A stretch of 64,000 nt of DNA, from NCBI RefSeq assembly GCF_023520795.1, contig NZ_CP046605.1:186001-250000 (forward strand). Reading direction: 5' to 3'. Shown one piece after another: positions 29,554 to 38,530 of this stretch (positions within the stretch are counted from its first letter, which is position 1; each line of letters starts with the position of its first letter). The notes beneath the pieces were generated by a model that made no database searches, had not been told where the DNA came from, and was given only the letters and a program-made list of their open reading frames with translations. A program made the translations under genes and the position numbers. This stretch comes from Corynebacterium accolens (lineage in GTDB: Bacteria; Actinomycetota; Actinomycetes; Mycobacteriales; Mycobacteriaceae).

Positions 29554-30912
29554 TTAGTCTTCGTCTTTCTTGCCAAAGTCCAAGTCGCTGTCGACGGAAG
29601 GTACTTCCGGCTTCGTGTGCTGGACGTAGGTGACGGAAGGTGCGGGCTCTGAACGGTCGTAGTCGAGCTCATCGTCCTCTTCGAGCTCCTCGTGGATATC
29701 CTCGGCGAGGTGATCGATAAATTCCTGCGTCCCCATATTGGATGCTGCGGCTAGCATGCGCAGCTCGCGCTCATTCTTCTTGGTAAAGCGCTCGCGAGGG
29801 TCGAGCTTGCGGGCGACGAGATCGTGGGCACGCATGCGGCGATCGGATTCATCGGCAAGCATGCCGCGGTTTTTAATGCGGTTATAAACCATCACGAAAA
29901 TCATCAGTAGGCCGAGGTAACCCAGGATGGGGTAGACGTTGCTGACCAGGGACTGGAAGCCGATGAAGGACAGGATGAAGCCAATGATGCAGGATGCGGC
30001 GTATACGGGGTAGAAGCGCTTCGGGTTATTGCGGGTCAGGCGCTTGCCCAGGGCGTAGAACATACCGATGGCCGTGTTAAAGACCATGCCGTAGATGACG
30101 AAGGTCATCAAGATGCCGAGAACCGGGTGGATGCCGGTAATCAGCTTCAGGACCGGCATGTCCTCGCCGTTGACGTCCTTGGCCTCGAAGAAGAGGGCGA
30201 AGACGAGCAGGGCCAGCAGGATGAGGTAGAGGAAACCACCGATGAGGCCGCCGATGCCCACGGCGCGGTTATCCAGGAAGTTACCGCCGATGACGATGGA
30301 CATGGACACGGCCGTCATGACGTTCAGGCCGGTGTAGTTCAGGGCGGAAAGCCACCAGTTAGGCAGCGAGGTATTGACGTTATCGATGGCCCAGGTATTC
30401 AGGGACGCGAAGTCCACATCGGCCGTGAGGATGGTGTAGCCGGTGGCCAGCACCACGAAGACGATGATGAACGGGGTGATGGTGCCGATGACGCGGGTAA
30501 CGCGGTCTACATCCATAAGGCCCACCAGCAGCACGAGGATCAGCATGACGGTGCCGCCGACCCACACGGGGATGCTGGGGAATTGCTGGTTGATATTGGA
30601 GCCACCACCGGCGAACATGACGAAGCCGATGGAAAACAGCGTAATCAGCGTGGACCAGTCCAAGATCTTGGCGGTGACTGGTGAAGCGATCTTGTTGTAG
30701 ACAGCGGTGTGTTCCACCGCCTGGAAATAGGAGCCCAGCTGCAGGATGGACACGCCGGTGACCATCATGAGGGCGGCGGCGAGGGCGATGCCCCACAGGC
30801 CCCATTCACCGAAAGCTACGAAGTACTGCATGGCTTCTTGGCCCGAGGCAAAGCCTGCGCCCACCACGACGCCAATAAACGCCATGGAAATTCCGATTGC
30901 GCGTTTAATCAT
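29554..30912 (-). CDS. YkvI-like membrane transporter
   Basis: A 452-residue protein with ten to eleven hydrophobic helices in the first 350 residues, beginning MIKRAIGISMAFIGVVVGAG, with GAGFASGQEAMQYF matching the YkvI family (distant APC-fold relatives). The last 100 residues are a charged, acidic cytoplasmic tail (HEELEEDDELDYDRSE). ATG 30912 was chosen by the position of the first helix; the longer frame has a basic unrelated stretch that covers the upstream inverted repeat. In C. glutamicum a gene of this type also lies between asd and sigC. Substrate unknown. Confidence 0.8.
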   Translation of the reverse strand: MIKRAIGISMAFIGVVVGAGFASGQEAMQYFVAFGEWGLWGIALAAALMMVTGVSILQLGSYFQAVEHTAVYNKIASPVTAKILDWSTLITLFSIGFVMFAGGGSNINQQFPSIPVWVGGTVMLILVLLVGLMDVDRVTRVIGTITPFIIVFVVLATGYTILTADVDFASLNTWAIDNVNTSLPNWWLSALNYTGLNVMTAVSMSIVIGGNFLDNRAVGIGGLIGGFLYLILLALLVFALFFEAKDVNGEDMPVLKLITGIHPVLGILMTFVIYGMVFNTAIGMFYALGKRLTRNNPKRFYPVYAASCIIGFILSFIGFQSLVSNVYPILGYLGLLMIFVMVYNRIKNRGMLADESDRRMRAHDLVARKLDPRERFTKKNERELRMLAAASNMGTQEFIDHLAEDIHEELEEDDELDYDRSEPAPSVTYVQHTKPEVPSVDSDLDFGKKDED

Positions 30913-31017
30913 GAGGGGAGAAACTCTCTTACTCACACTCGCCGGGCCCGGCTTTGGGAACGCGCGGGCCCGGATCGACGGTCGATTTATCACGTGTGTG
31001 TATCTAATAGAATCACA

Positions 31018-31043
31018 TTTCAGCCGTGACTTCACAGCTGAAA
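31018..31043 (-). repeat. Inverted repeat upstream of the YkvI-like gene
   Basis: TTTCAGC (31018-31024) and GCTGAAA (31037-31043) with a 12-base spacer, about 110 bases before the start codon. It may be an operator; the regulator is unknown. The flanking bases 31036-31172 hold no gene that I can see. Confidence 0.35.
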
Positions 31044-31172
31044 TCGCGTCACTTTAGTATTTTTCTACCCCGACCTCAGGCCGCATGCGCCCGCTGCGCT
31101 GCCCTAAGTACCTGCACTTTGATAAGTATTGCGGCGAAAGTATGCGTCTAGGCGCTCGAACATTCGGGGGTA

Positions 31173-31715
31173 TTAATTTGCGCCCTCGATGAGGTCCTTG
31201 CGGGCGCGCGCCACGCGGGAGCGGATGGTGCCAACGCGCACCCCGGCAATCTTGGCCGCTTCCTCATAGGTATAGCCCAGCACCTGGGTGAGGATGAGGG
31301 CTTCGCGGCGGTCGGCTGGCAGGGCATCGATAAGCGCACGGGCATCGATCCAATCGCTCCAGGAACCGGAATTTTCCGCGGCGGAGCTCATGGCGTCCTC
31401 GTATTGCGTGGCGGATTTGCGGGGCCGGGCCATATCGTGGCGGATATTATCCACCCACACGCGCCGGGCCAGCGAGAGCAGCCACGTGCGCGCGGAAGAG
31501 CGGGCGGCAAAGCGCGGCAAGGCACCGATGACGCGCAGGTAGGTCTCTTGGGTGAGGTCGTCGGCGATTTCGGGGCCGCCCAGGTGGGCGAGCAGGCGCC
31601 AGACGTCATCCTGGGTGGCCTTGATGAACTCCGTAAGCGCTGCTCGGTCGCCGCGCCCAGCCCGGAGGGCGAGCTCGGTGACGCGGGCGTCGTCTGCTGC
31701 GGAGTGGTGGGTCAC
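31173..31715 (-). CDS. sigC: ECF-type RNA polymerase sigma factor SigC
   Basis: A 180-residue extracytoplasmic-function sigma factor. Region 2 contains DDVWRLLAHLGG and IADDLTQETYLRVIGALPRF; region 4 has LPADRREALILTQVLGYTYE and the recognition helix IAGVRVGTIRSRVARARKDL. GTG 31715 gives VTHHSAADD and has TAGATT 7 bases upstream, so the mRNA is likely leaderless; family alignment supports the same start. No anti-sigma gene is adjacent. Its location between the YkvI-like gene and katA is the same as in C. glutamicum, where SigC responds to the state of the aerobic respiratory chain. Confidence 0.9.
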   Translation of the reverse strand: MTHHSAADDARVTELALRAGRGDRAALTEFIKATQDDVWRLLAHLGGPEIADDLTQETYLRVIGALPRFAARSSARTWLLSLARRVWVDNIRHDMARPRKSATQYEDAMSSAAENSGSWSDWIDARALIDALPADRREALILTQVLGYTYEEAAKIAGVRVGTIRSRVARARKDLIEGAN

Positions 31716-31898
31716 CTGAATGAATCTACCAGTAGCTCCTGGATTTCTTATCCAAGGTTGCGGTGGCTGGGGCACGAGCAATCAACACATGCGCGCGCAA
31801 AGTAGCGCGGCGCCGTTAAACGTAGTAAACTATGGGTTGTCCGTGATTGATAATTGACCCCAAATTATCGACTGATTGCCAGGAGGCAAAGACATACC

Positions 31899-33449
31899 AT
31901 GACTAATTCCACTGCTGATGACATCCTGAACAAGGGACAGCGTCCCGCAGGTAAGGGCACTACGACCCGCCCGTCCGGCCAGCCCGTGCCGTCCGAGAAC
32001 ACGTCCGTGACCGCCGGCCCCCAGGGCCCAGTTGCGCTCAACGATATTCACCTCATTGAAAAGCTCGCCCACTTCAACCGCGAGCGCGTGCCCGAGCGTA
32101 CCCCGCACGCCAAGGGCCACGGCGCCTACGGTGAGCTGCACATCACCGAAGACGTGTCCGCCTACACCAAGGCCAAGGTCTTCCAGAAGGGCACCGTCAC
32201 CCCGATGATGGGCCGTTTTTCCACCGTCGCCGGCGAGCAGGGCTCCCCGGATACCTGGCGCGACGTGCACGGCTTTGCCCTGCGCTTCTACACCGAAGAC
32301 GGCAACTTCGACATCGTGGGCAATAACACCCCGGTATTCTTCCTGCGCGATGGCATGAAGTTCCCGGACTTCATCCACTCCCAAAAGCGTCTGGGTGCTA
32401 ATGGCCTGCGCGATGCCGATATGCAGTGGGATTTCTGGACCCGCAACCCGGAATCCGCCCACCAGGTGACCTACCTGATGGGTGACCGCGGCACCCCGAA
32501 GACCACCCGCCACCAAAACGGCTACGGGTCCCACACCTTCCAGTGGGTCAACGAAGACGGCGAGGCCTTCTGGGTGAAGTACCACTTCATCTCCCGCCAG
32601 GGCGTAGAGAACTTCACCGATGAAGAGGCCACCGTGGAAGCCGGTAAGAACCCGGATAGCCACCGCGCGGACCTCTACAACGCCATCGAAGAGGGCAACT
32701 ACCCCATCTGGGACGTCAAGGTGCAGATCATGCCGCTTGCTGAGGCTGAAGACTACCGCTTCAACCCCTTCGATCTGACCAAGGTCTGGTCCAAGAAGGA
32801 TTACCCATTGCACGATGTGGGCTACTTCGAGCTCAACCGCAACCCGCGCAATTTCTTTGCCCAGATTGAGCAGGTTGCACTCGATCCCTCCAATATCGTG
32901 CCGGGCGTTGGCCTGTCCCCGGATAAGATGCTCCAGGCCCGCGTCTTTGCCTACGCGGATCAGCAGCGCTACCGCATCGGGCCGAATTACAAGCAGCTGC
33001 CGGTCAACCAGCCGCGCAATGCGGCGAAGGTCAATACCTACGAGCACGAGGGCCCGATGCAGTATTTCTACAATGCTCCAGAGGATCCGGTGTACTCGCC
33101 CAACCGCCATGCGAAGGGCGCGGGCGTGCTTGACGATGCCTCCGTAAACAACCGCGAGGACCTCGAGACCACCACTGCGGCAGACTTCTATGTGAACCCG
33201 GACCCCCACGGCCAGGACTTGGTCCGCGCGCCGTACGTGCGCCACGCGGAAGACGATGACTTCGTCCAAGCTCGCGACCTGTACGAAAACGTCTACGACG
33301 ACGCCGCCAAGGAGCGCCTGGTCACCAATATCACCAACGCGATGGCCGGCGTCTCCGAAGAAACCGAAGAGCGCGTGTACCAGTACTGGACCAACGTCCA
33401 CCCGGACTTGGGTCAGCGCGTGCGCGAGGTCTTCGCTGAAAAGAAGTAG
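31899..33449 (+). CDS. katA: Catalase
   Basis: A 516-residue small-subunit heme catalase that breaks down hydrogen peroxide. Catalytic histidine in ERTPHAKGHGAYGEL, catalytic asparagine in VGNNTPVFFLRDG, and the heme-ligand tyrosine in RVFAYADQQRYRIG are all present. GFALRFYTEDGNFD is the usual early motif. ATG 31899 follows a strong ribosome site AGGAGGC at 31881-31887; the longer upstream frame is not needed. A terminator follows. Sits next to sigC as in C. glutamicum. Confidence 0.97.
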   Translation: MTNSTADDILNKGQRPAGKGTTTRPSGQPVPSENTSVTAGPQGPVALNDIHLIEKLAHFNRERVPERTPHAKGHGAYGELHITEDVSAYTKAKVFQKGTVTPMMGRFSTVAGEQGSPDTWRDVHGFALRFYTEDGNFDIVGNNTPVFFLRDGMKFPDFIHSQKRLGANGLRDADMQWDFWTRNPESAHQVTYLMGDRGTPKTTRHQNGYGSHTFQWVNEDGEAFWVKYHFISRQGVENFTDEEATVEAGKNPDSHRADLYNAIEEGNYPIWDVKVQIMPLAEAEDYRFNPFDLTKVWSKKDYPLHDVGYFELNRNPRNFFAQIEQVALDPSNIVPGVGLSPDKMLQARVFAYADQQRYRIGPNYKQLPVNQPRNAAKVNTYEHEGPMQYFYNAPEDPVYSPNRHAKGAGVLDDASVNNREDLETTTAADFYVNPDPHGQDLVRAPYVRHAEDDDFVQARDLYENVYDDAAKERLVTNITNAMAGVSEETEERVYQYWTNVHPDLGQRVREVFAEKK

Positions 33450-33494
33450 CCCGCCGCTGCGGTTGTACTGCTTCTTAGGTGCATAAAACACAAG

Positions 33495-33547
33495 GCCGCC
33501 TTCGACCATCTGCTGTGAGCTGGGGCAGTTGGTCGGAGGCGGCTTTT
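33495..33547 (+). terminator. katA terminator
   Basis: GCCGCCTTCGACCA and TGGTCGGAGGCGGC form a long stem with one mismatch, followed by TTTT. It also lies downstream of the convergent secreted-protein gene. Confidence 0.85.
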
Positions 33548-33566
33548 GTGGTTTTTCTACGCTGGG

Positions 33567-34124
33567 CTAGTTGCAGCGGCGCATATCGTCTGCAACGAAT
33601 TGAGGCGCGCCCTGGTTAAGCCATTTATCCACGTCATAGCACGGCTCGCTCATCCCCGAGGTGGCTTGGCCAATTGGGCGGATGACCGTCCATGTGTCAT
33701 CGACAAAGTGGGCCCATACGAGCCAATCTGTTTGGTTTTGACCAAAGTGTGCCCAAGTGCCATCGCAATCGAGCACCACAATATTGCTCATATCGGGGGC
33801 TAGGGGAGCAAAGGATGCTGGTGAGCAATCGCCCTTTGCTTGCTTGGCAGTAGTGGTGACCGTGACCTCTTGCGGGGTGGGCTGCTGCGCGTGCGTCTGT
33901 GCGGGCGAGGTTGCTGGGGCATCGGATGTAGTAGCCGTCGTCTCCTCCGCGGAGCTTGAGCTCGAGCTGGAGCTGGATTGCGCCACGGCATCAGAAAACT
34001 GGGGCTCACTGGGGTTGGCGGAGTTATCGGCATCATCGGCGCGGGACACCAGTGCCATGCTCAGCGGAAACGCGGCCGCGCAGGCTAGCGTGCGGGAGAG
34101 AACGGATTTTCGGGGGATAGGCAT
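33567..34124 (-). CDS. Secreted hypothetical protein with serine-rich linker
   Basis: A 185-residue exported protein. The signal peptide is residues 1-28 (RTLACAAAFPLSMALVSRA). Residues 45-95 are a low-complexity Ser/Thr/Ala linker including nine consecutive serines. The C-terminal 85 residues form a small domain with four cysteines (GDCSPASF, VLDCDGTW, EPCYDV, RRCN), likely two disulfides, and several tryptophans. ATG 34124 has TACTAT 6 bases upstream, divergent from the next gene. Function unknown. Confidence 0.75.
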   Translation of the reverse strand: MPIPRKSVLSRTLACAAAFPLSMALVSRADDADNSANPSEPQFSDAVAQSSSSSSSSSAEETTATTSDAPATSPAQTHAQQPTPQEVTVTTTAKQAKGDCSPASFAPLAPDMSNIVVLDCDGTWAHFGQNQTDWLVWAHFVDDTWTVIRPIGQATSGMSEPCYDVDKWLNQGAPQFVADDMRRCN

Positions 34125-34208
34125 GTCTTAATAGTAGATTCTCTTTGTTATGCGCGGGGATCGGCGCGCCTGCAGAAAGGGAATGACCTGCAGCGATAGG
34201 TTACTAGC

Positions 34209-35672
34209 ATGACCAAAAGCCTTGCCTCGACCGCGTCTACTGCGTCCGCGAGTTCCTCGCGGTGGCGCACGCTCTTATTGCTCGTATTGCTCGCCGTACC
34301 ACTTATCGTTGGTACCGCAGTGGCGACCTGGTCGCAGTGGGAGCCGGCGCACGCGTGGTCGAGCGCCGCGCAGCCTTATGGCGCACCGCAGGCGAATTCG
34401 GCATCGCCAGAGCTCAAGGAAGCTGCCGAGGCCGCCAGCCGCGCCCAGGCGCAGGCCAGCATCTTGAAATCCGGGGCGGACCGGTTGAACAAGGGCACCA
34501 GCGAGCTGGATAAGGGCGCGGGCGAGCTAGGAGAGGGCGTCGAAAAGCTCGCTGGCGGTTCGCAAGAGCTGGTGGCGGGGCTGAACCAGCTGCAGTCGGG
34601 GACGAATACCCTCGGCGGAGGGGCGACGGAGCTGGCCAATACCGTTGGCGGGGCCGTCGACCAGGTCGTGGGCCTGGGAGCCGTCCAAGGCCAAATCCTG
34701 GAGGCCATCGATGGCACGGTGCGCGATTTGGAGGGAAATGATTCCAAGGAAGCGAAGCAAGTGCGCTCGCAACTGGGGGATCTGCGCAAGCAGGTGGAAA
34801 ATTTCCGCCTCGATGAATCCCTGACCGGGGAGTTGAAGAAGCTCAAGGATGGCTCGCGCGATCTCTCCAATCAGCTGGCGGTAAATGGCTATGCCTACCA
34901 CGATGGCATCAACCAGGCCGTGGCTGGCGCGCAGCAGCTCAACCAGTCCATCGCGGAGCTTAATAGCCGCGTGGATGAGGCACTCGATGGGGTGGGCAAG
35001 CTTGACGATGGCGCCGGCAAGCTCACCGGCATGGCAGAACAAAACCAATCGAACCTGGGCGAGGTGCAGCGCTCGTTGCCTCCCGCGCACGTGGCGGCGG
35101 GCGAGGATGCGCGCCAGCTGAGCCCGGTCATCGCCATGCTCATTTCCGCGCTCGTCTTGCTGGCCGGATCCGCCGCCGGTGTGGCGTGGAAACTGGGATT
35201 CCGCCCGTGGCTGATGGTCCTCGGCGGATCGCTGGCAGCGGTGGCCATCGGGGAGATCCTGCTTTACGTCCTATCCATCGGCCTTACCCCCATCGCCGCC
35301 GTGGCCGCCGGCGGGGCGCTCTTCCTGGGTGCCCTGTCCTCCGCGCTTATCGTGCGCGGCCTGCTCGAACTGTGCGGCATGACCGTGGGGTCCATCCTCG
35401 CTGCGCTCTTTGGCATTGGGCAGACCGCGTTGGTGGGCTGGCTGTGGAAATCCGCGGCCATCGCCGGGGTGGACAAGGTATGGCAGGTAGTGGCCAACCT
35501 TTTGCCGCTGAACTGGACGACGGCCGCCGTGACCGTGGCTGGCAACGACGGGGAGGCCGTGGTGCTGTGGACGGGCCTTGGCGTCTTGGGCGCTATCACT
35601 CTGGTGGGCCTGAGTGCAGTGAAATGGCTCGTTCCTGTCAAAAAGAGTCAAAAATCCGGCGCTAAAGTATGA
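34209..35672 (+). CDS. Membrane protein with XXXLXXG heptad repeats (YhgE/Pip-like)
   Basis: A 487-residue envelope protein. One helix near the N-terminus (RTLLLLVLLAVPLIVGTAV) is followed by an extracytoplasmic coiled region (about 65-300) with repeated Leu-x-x-Gly units such as LNKGTSELDKGAGELGEG and VEKLAGGSQELVAGL. The C-terminal 180 residues have about six membrane helices. This is the YhgE/Pip architecture, related to phage infection proteins and to parts of ABC-2 or type VII secretion accessory proteins. ATG 34209 lies 6 bases after TAGGTT. Function unknown; an envelope export role is plausible. Confidence 0.75.
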   Translation: MTKSLASTASTASASSSRWRTLLLLVLLAVPLIVGTAVATWSQWEPAHAWSSAAQPYGAPQANSASPELKEAAEAASRAQAQASILKSGADRLNKGTSELDKGAGELGEGVEKLAGGSQELVAGLNQLQSGTNTLGGGATELANTVGGAVDQVVGLGAVQGQILEAIDGTVRDLEGNDSKEAKQVRSQLGDLRKQVENFRLDESLTGELKKLKDGSRDLSNQLAVNGYAYHDGINQAVAGAQQLNQSIAELNSRVDEALDGVGKLDDGAGKLTGMAEQNQSNLGEVQRSLPPAHVAAGEDARQLSPVIAMLISALVLLAGSAAGVAWKLGFRPWLMVLGGSLAAVAIGEILLYVLSIGLTPIAAVAAGGALFLGALSSALIVRGLLELCGMTVGSILAALFGIGQTALVGWLWKSAAIAGVDKVWQVVANLLPLNWTTAAVTVAGNDGEAVVLWTGLGVLGAITLVGLSAVKWLVPVKKSQKSGAKV

Positions 35673-35707
35673 AAATTTATACTTAAATAGACAAAAGCTT
35701 GTATAAA

Positions 35708-35726
35708 GCTGGCAATATTTGCCAGC
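35708..35726. repeat. Perfect 19-base palindrome
   Basis: GCTGGCAATATTTGCCAGC reads the same on both strands except for the centre. It lies about 25 bases upstream of the candidate -10 box of the RNA at 35763. This position suits a dimeric repressor or activator site. No regulator is known for it. Confidence 0.55.
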
Positions 35727-35751
35727 GCTATGGCTGGAATACGATAAGTGT

Positions 35752-35872
35752 TATTCTTACTAGTGCTCACACCGCCTACTTAGGGGGTAGGCGAGCGGCT
35801 TGCGCCGTTGTGAGTGATAGGGAATAGGGACGACGCGGTGCTGTAGGGGCGCCGCGTCGTTTCCCGTTTTTT
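35752..35872 (+). ncRNA. Candidate structured RNA with terminator
   Basis: After a TATTCT box (35752-35757) the sequence folds into a three-way junction: closing stem CTCACA (35766-35771)/TGTGAG (35809-35814), hairpin GCCTAC/GTAGGC (35774-35792), and hairpin CGGC/GCCG (35796-35807). A strong terminator follows: CGACGCGGTG (35831-35840) with CGCCGCGTCG (35850-35859), extended by GGGA/TCCC and ending in GTTTTTT. It may be an independent small RNA of about 105 bases, or a leader that controls the transporter gene at 36026. I do not recognise the family. No open frame of note is present. Confidence 0.6.
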
Positions 35873-35948
35873 ACCCAAAGCTATATATCCACGGTGGGTG
35901 AGGGTTGTTTTATGCGCCCACCGGCAGGAATGTGCGCTACCACACAGT

Positions 35949-35984
35949 AATGTTTAACATTAGCCATACGTCTTTTGGCTAATG
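35949..35984 (+). promoter_or_regulatory. Two inverted repeats before the citrate-type transporter
   Basis: AATGTTTAACATT (35949-35961) is a near-perfect palindrome. It runs into ATTAGCC (35960-35966) and GGCTAAT (35978-35984), a 7-bp inverted repeat with 11-base spacer. Both lie 40-75 bases upstream of the start codon, so they may be operators for substrate or carbon control. Confidence 0.45.
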
Positions 35985-36025
35985 GCGTGCGCCATACGGG
36001 CGCCAGTGACATTTAAAGGAGCGCA

Positions 36026-37390
36026 ATGCAGACCTCCCTCGGGCTGACCCTGATGGGACTGGCCATCATCTTTGTAACGGTGGGCATCCTCATCCGCGGC
36101 CGCGTTAATCCCATCATTCCCATGACCTTGGTACCCGTCATCGGCGCTGTGATAGCCGGTTTCGGCATAGAAGATATCGCGGATTTCTTTGGCGAAGGCT
36201 TAAGCTCTGTCATCAACGTCGTGGTGATGTTCATCTTCGCCATTATCTTCTTCGGCATCCTGCAGGATGTGGGCCTTTTTACCCCTGTAATCCGCAGCCT
36301 TATCAAGGCGACACGCGGCAATGTCATGGCCGTGACCATAGGTACGGCAGCGATCGGCATCGTGGCGCACCTCGATGGATCGGGTTCCACGACCTTCCTT
36401 ATTACGATTCCCGCATTGCTGCCGCTGTACCGGGCGCTGCACATGTCGCGCTACGTCCTGATTACCATCGTGGCCCTGGCCGCTTCAGTGATGAATATGG
36501 TCCCGTGGGGCGGGCCGCTGGGGCGCGCCGGTGCGGTGGTTGAGCAAGACCCCAACGATATCTGGCTGCACCTATTGCCCATCCAGGGTGTGGCGGTGGT
36601 CCTCATCTTCGCCATCGCCGCCCTATTGGGGTGGCGCGAAAAGCGCCGCTTGGCCAAGCTGCAGGAAAGCGGCGAGATTAAGGGTGCCATTTCAGTGGAC
36701 GTGAATTCGTTGGCGGATGATTTTTCCGCCAAGCAGGCCGAAGAACAGCAGAAACTTGGGTTCAGGTACCGGAAAGCCCGGTGGGTGACCATCGCGAATA
36801 TCGTCGTCGCCTTGGCCGTGCTCGCCGCCCTGCTTTCGGGCTTGTTGCCACCAGCGCCCGCATTCCTCATTGCTACCACCATTGCCTTGGTGGTCAACTT
36901 TGACGGCGCGATGGAGCAGGGCGACGCCTTGCGGCGCCACGCCCCCAACGCCTTGTCCATGGCCGGAGTGATCATCGCGGCCGCGATGTTCTTGGGCGTG
37001 CTCAATGAGACCAAGATGCTAGAAGAAATCGCGCTGAGCCTGGTGAATATCCTGCCGGAAAGCGTGGCGCCGTATTTGCACGTCATCGTGGGATTCTTTG
37101 GGGTTCCGCTGGATCTGTTGACCTCCACGGATGCGTACTACTTCTCGGTACTGCCCATTGTCCAGGGCACGGTGGAGTCCTTCGGCGTCAGCGGTATGGG
37201 CGCTGCGAGCGCACTTATCATCGGCAACGTGGTGGGAACCTTCGTCTCCCCATTTTCGCCGGCGCTGTGGTTGGCGTTGGGACTGGCGGACGGTCAGATG
37301 GGCAAGTACCTCAAGATAGCCTTCCCCATCGCATGGGTATTTTCCATCTTCCTCGTTGCCATCGCATTCTTTACCGGAATGCTGACCTAA
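36026..37390 (+). CDS. CitMHS-family citrate/metal-citrate transporter
   Basis: A 454-residue membrane protein with 11-12 hydrophobic helices. The family is shown by the length, FIFAIIFFGILQDVGLFTPV, AHLDGSGSTTFLITIPALLPL, MNMVPWGGPLGRAG, and the C-terminal LLTSTDAYYFSVLPIV with GNVVGTFVSPFSPALWLALGL. CitMHS proteins import citrate in complex with Mg or Ca by proton symport. C. glutamicum has such a transporter (citH). The ribosome site AAAGGAGCG precedes ATG 36026. Upstream inverted repeats and a candidate leader RNA suggest regulation. Confidence 0.88.
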   Translation: MQTSLGLTLMGLAIIFVTVGILIRGRVNPIIPMTLVPVIGAVIAGFGIEDIADFFGEGLSSVINVVVMFIFAIIFFGILQDVGLFTPVIRSLIKATRGNVMAVTIGTAAIGIVAHLDGSGSTTFLITIPALLPLYRALHMSRYVLITIVALAASVMNMVPWGGPLGRAGAVVEQDPNDIWLHLLPIQGVAVVLIFAIAALLGWREKRRLAKLQESGEIKGAISVDVNSLADDFSAKQAEEQQKLGFRYRKARWVTIANIVVALAVLAALLSGLLPPAPAFLIATTIALVVNFDGAMEQGDALRRHAPNALSMAGVIIAAAMFLGVLNETKMLEEIALSLVNILPESVAPYLHVIVGFFGVPLDLLTSTDAYYFSVLPIVQGTVESFGVSGMGAASALIIGNVVGTFVSPFSPALWLALGLADGQMGKYLKIAFPIAWVFSIFLVAIAFFTGMLT

Positions 37391-37395
37391 GTAGC

Positions 37396-37417
37396 GGGCC
37401 CTGGAATCCAAGGGCCC
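37396..37417 (+). terminator. Hairpin after the CitMHS gene
   Basis: GGGCCCT (37396-37402) and AGGGCCC (37411-37417) with an 8-base loop. No T-run follows; termination strength is uncertain. Confidence 0.45.
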
Positions 37418-37427
37418 TGTAGGCATG

Positions 37428-37454
37428 GAAAAAGCCCGCAGTTTCCTGCGGGCT
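37428..37454 (-). terminator. tRNA-Pro terminator
   Basis: AGCCCGCAG and CTGCGGGCT form a perfect 9-bp stem with a TTTC loop. On the minus strand TTTTTCC follows the stem, directly after the tRNA. Confidence 0.85.
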
Positions 37455-37458
37455 ACTG

Positions 37459-37532
<74 letters not shown>

Positions 37533-37599
37533 GTCACTGCTTAAAAGCAGTACTGAGATACTTTAACGCACGGTGAATGAGATCGGCAAAACGGCAGGT

Positions 37600-38487
37600 C
37601 TAGTCCACCTCAGTGATCCTCAGCAGGGTGGCCGAGGGGCGGCAGAATAAACGCACAGGGGCGAATTTGGACGTGCCCAAGCCATTGGAGACGTGCATCT
37701 TCATCGGGCCGAAATCGTGCAGGCCCTGTGCGCGCGGGCGGTCGATGCCACAGTTGGTCACGATGGCGCGCGACCCAGGCAGGCACACCTGCCCACCGTG
37801 GGTATGGCCGGAGAGGGAAAGCTGATACCCATCGGCGGCGAATTTTTCGAGCACTCGCGGCTCGGGGGCGTGGAGGAGCGCGAGCGAGAGATCGGCATCC
37901 TCGTGCGGCGGGCCGGCGACTTCGGAATAATCGTCCAAGTCGTGGTGCGGATCATCCACACCAGCTACGGCGAGGCGGACATTGCCCACCTTGAACTCGT
38001 GGCGGGCTTGGTTGCCGTCGTACCAGCCGTGCTCCACGAAGGCCGCGCGCATGCCGCGCCAGGGCAGGTCAACGTAGGAAGGCTCGCGCTTTTTACCCAG
38101 CAGGTATTTGAAGGGGTTGACCGGGCGGGGTGCCCAATAATCATTGGTGCCGAATACGAAGACGCCGGGCCGGGCAAGCAGCGGGCCGAGCGCGCGCAGG
38201 GTATCGGGCACGGCCTGTTTATCGGAAAGATTATCGCCGGTATTGACCACGAGGTCTGGATCCAGCGCATCGAGGGCAGAGACCCAATCGATCTTGGTCT
38301 GTTGCCCCGGGATCATGTGCAGGTCAGAAATATGCAGCAGGCGGAACTCTTCTTCGCCGCGCAGGGTGCCTTTGGGCAGGAGCGGAAGAGTATATTCCTT
38401 GAGCTCGAATTTGTTGAGCTCGCTAAAGCCCCAAGCAGCAACACCTAGGCCGGCGGCGACGCCGCCAAGAATCCGTTGAAGTTTCAC
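37600..38487 (-). CDS. Membrane-anchored metallophosphoesterase
   Basis: A 295-residue protein of the calcineurin-like phosphoesterase superfamily. A short N-terminal hydrophobic segment (LGGVAAGLGVAAWGF) probably anchors it. Metal-binding motifs are complete: LLHISDLHMIPG (D-x-H), VVNTGDNLSD (GDN), VFGTNDYW (a variant of GNHD), and LSLSGHTHGGQVCLPG (GHTHxG). GTG 38487 was chosen over the long upstream frame because TAGTGT lies 7 bases before it and the extra 69 residues are antisense to yqeY. In C. glutamicum and M. tuberculosis it is next to a PBP gene. Substrate unknown. Confidence 0.85.
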   Translation of the reverse strand: MKLQRILGGVAAGLGVAAWGFSELNKFELKEYTLPLLPKGTLRGEEEFRLLHISDLHMIPGQQTKIDWVSALDALDPDLVVNTGDNLSDKQAVPDTLRALGPLLARPGVFVFGTNDYWAPRPVNPFKYLLGKKREPSYVDLPWRGMRAAFVEHGWYDGNQARHEFKVGNVRLAVAGVDDPHHDLDDYSEVAGPPHEDADLSLALLHAPEPRVLEKFAADGYQLSLSGHTHGGQVCLPGSRAIVTNCGIDRPRAQGLHDFGPMKMHVSNGLGTSKFAPVRLFCRPSATLLRITEVD

Positions 38488-38530
38488 AGCTTCTACACTA
38501 CCTGCCTTAAATGGACGTATATTGAAAGGC

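Noticed and set aside
31830-33509. 559-residue open frame opposite katA
   Set aside because: Antisense to an intact catalase gene; no domain recognised.
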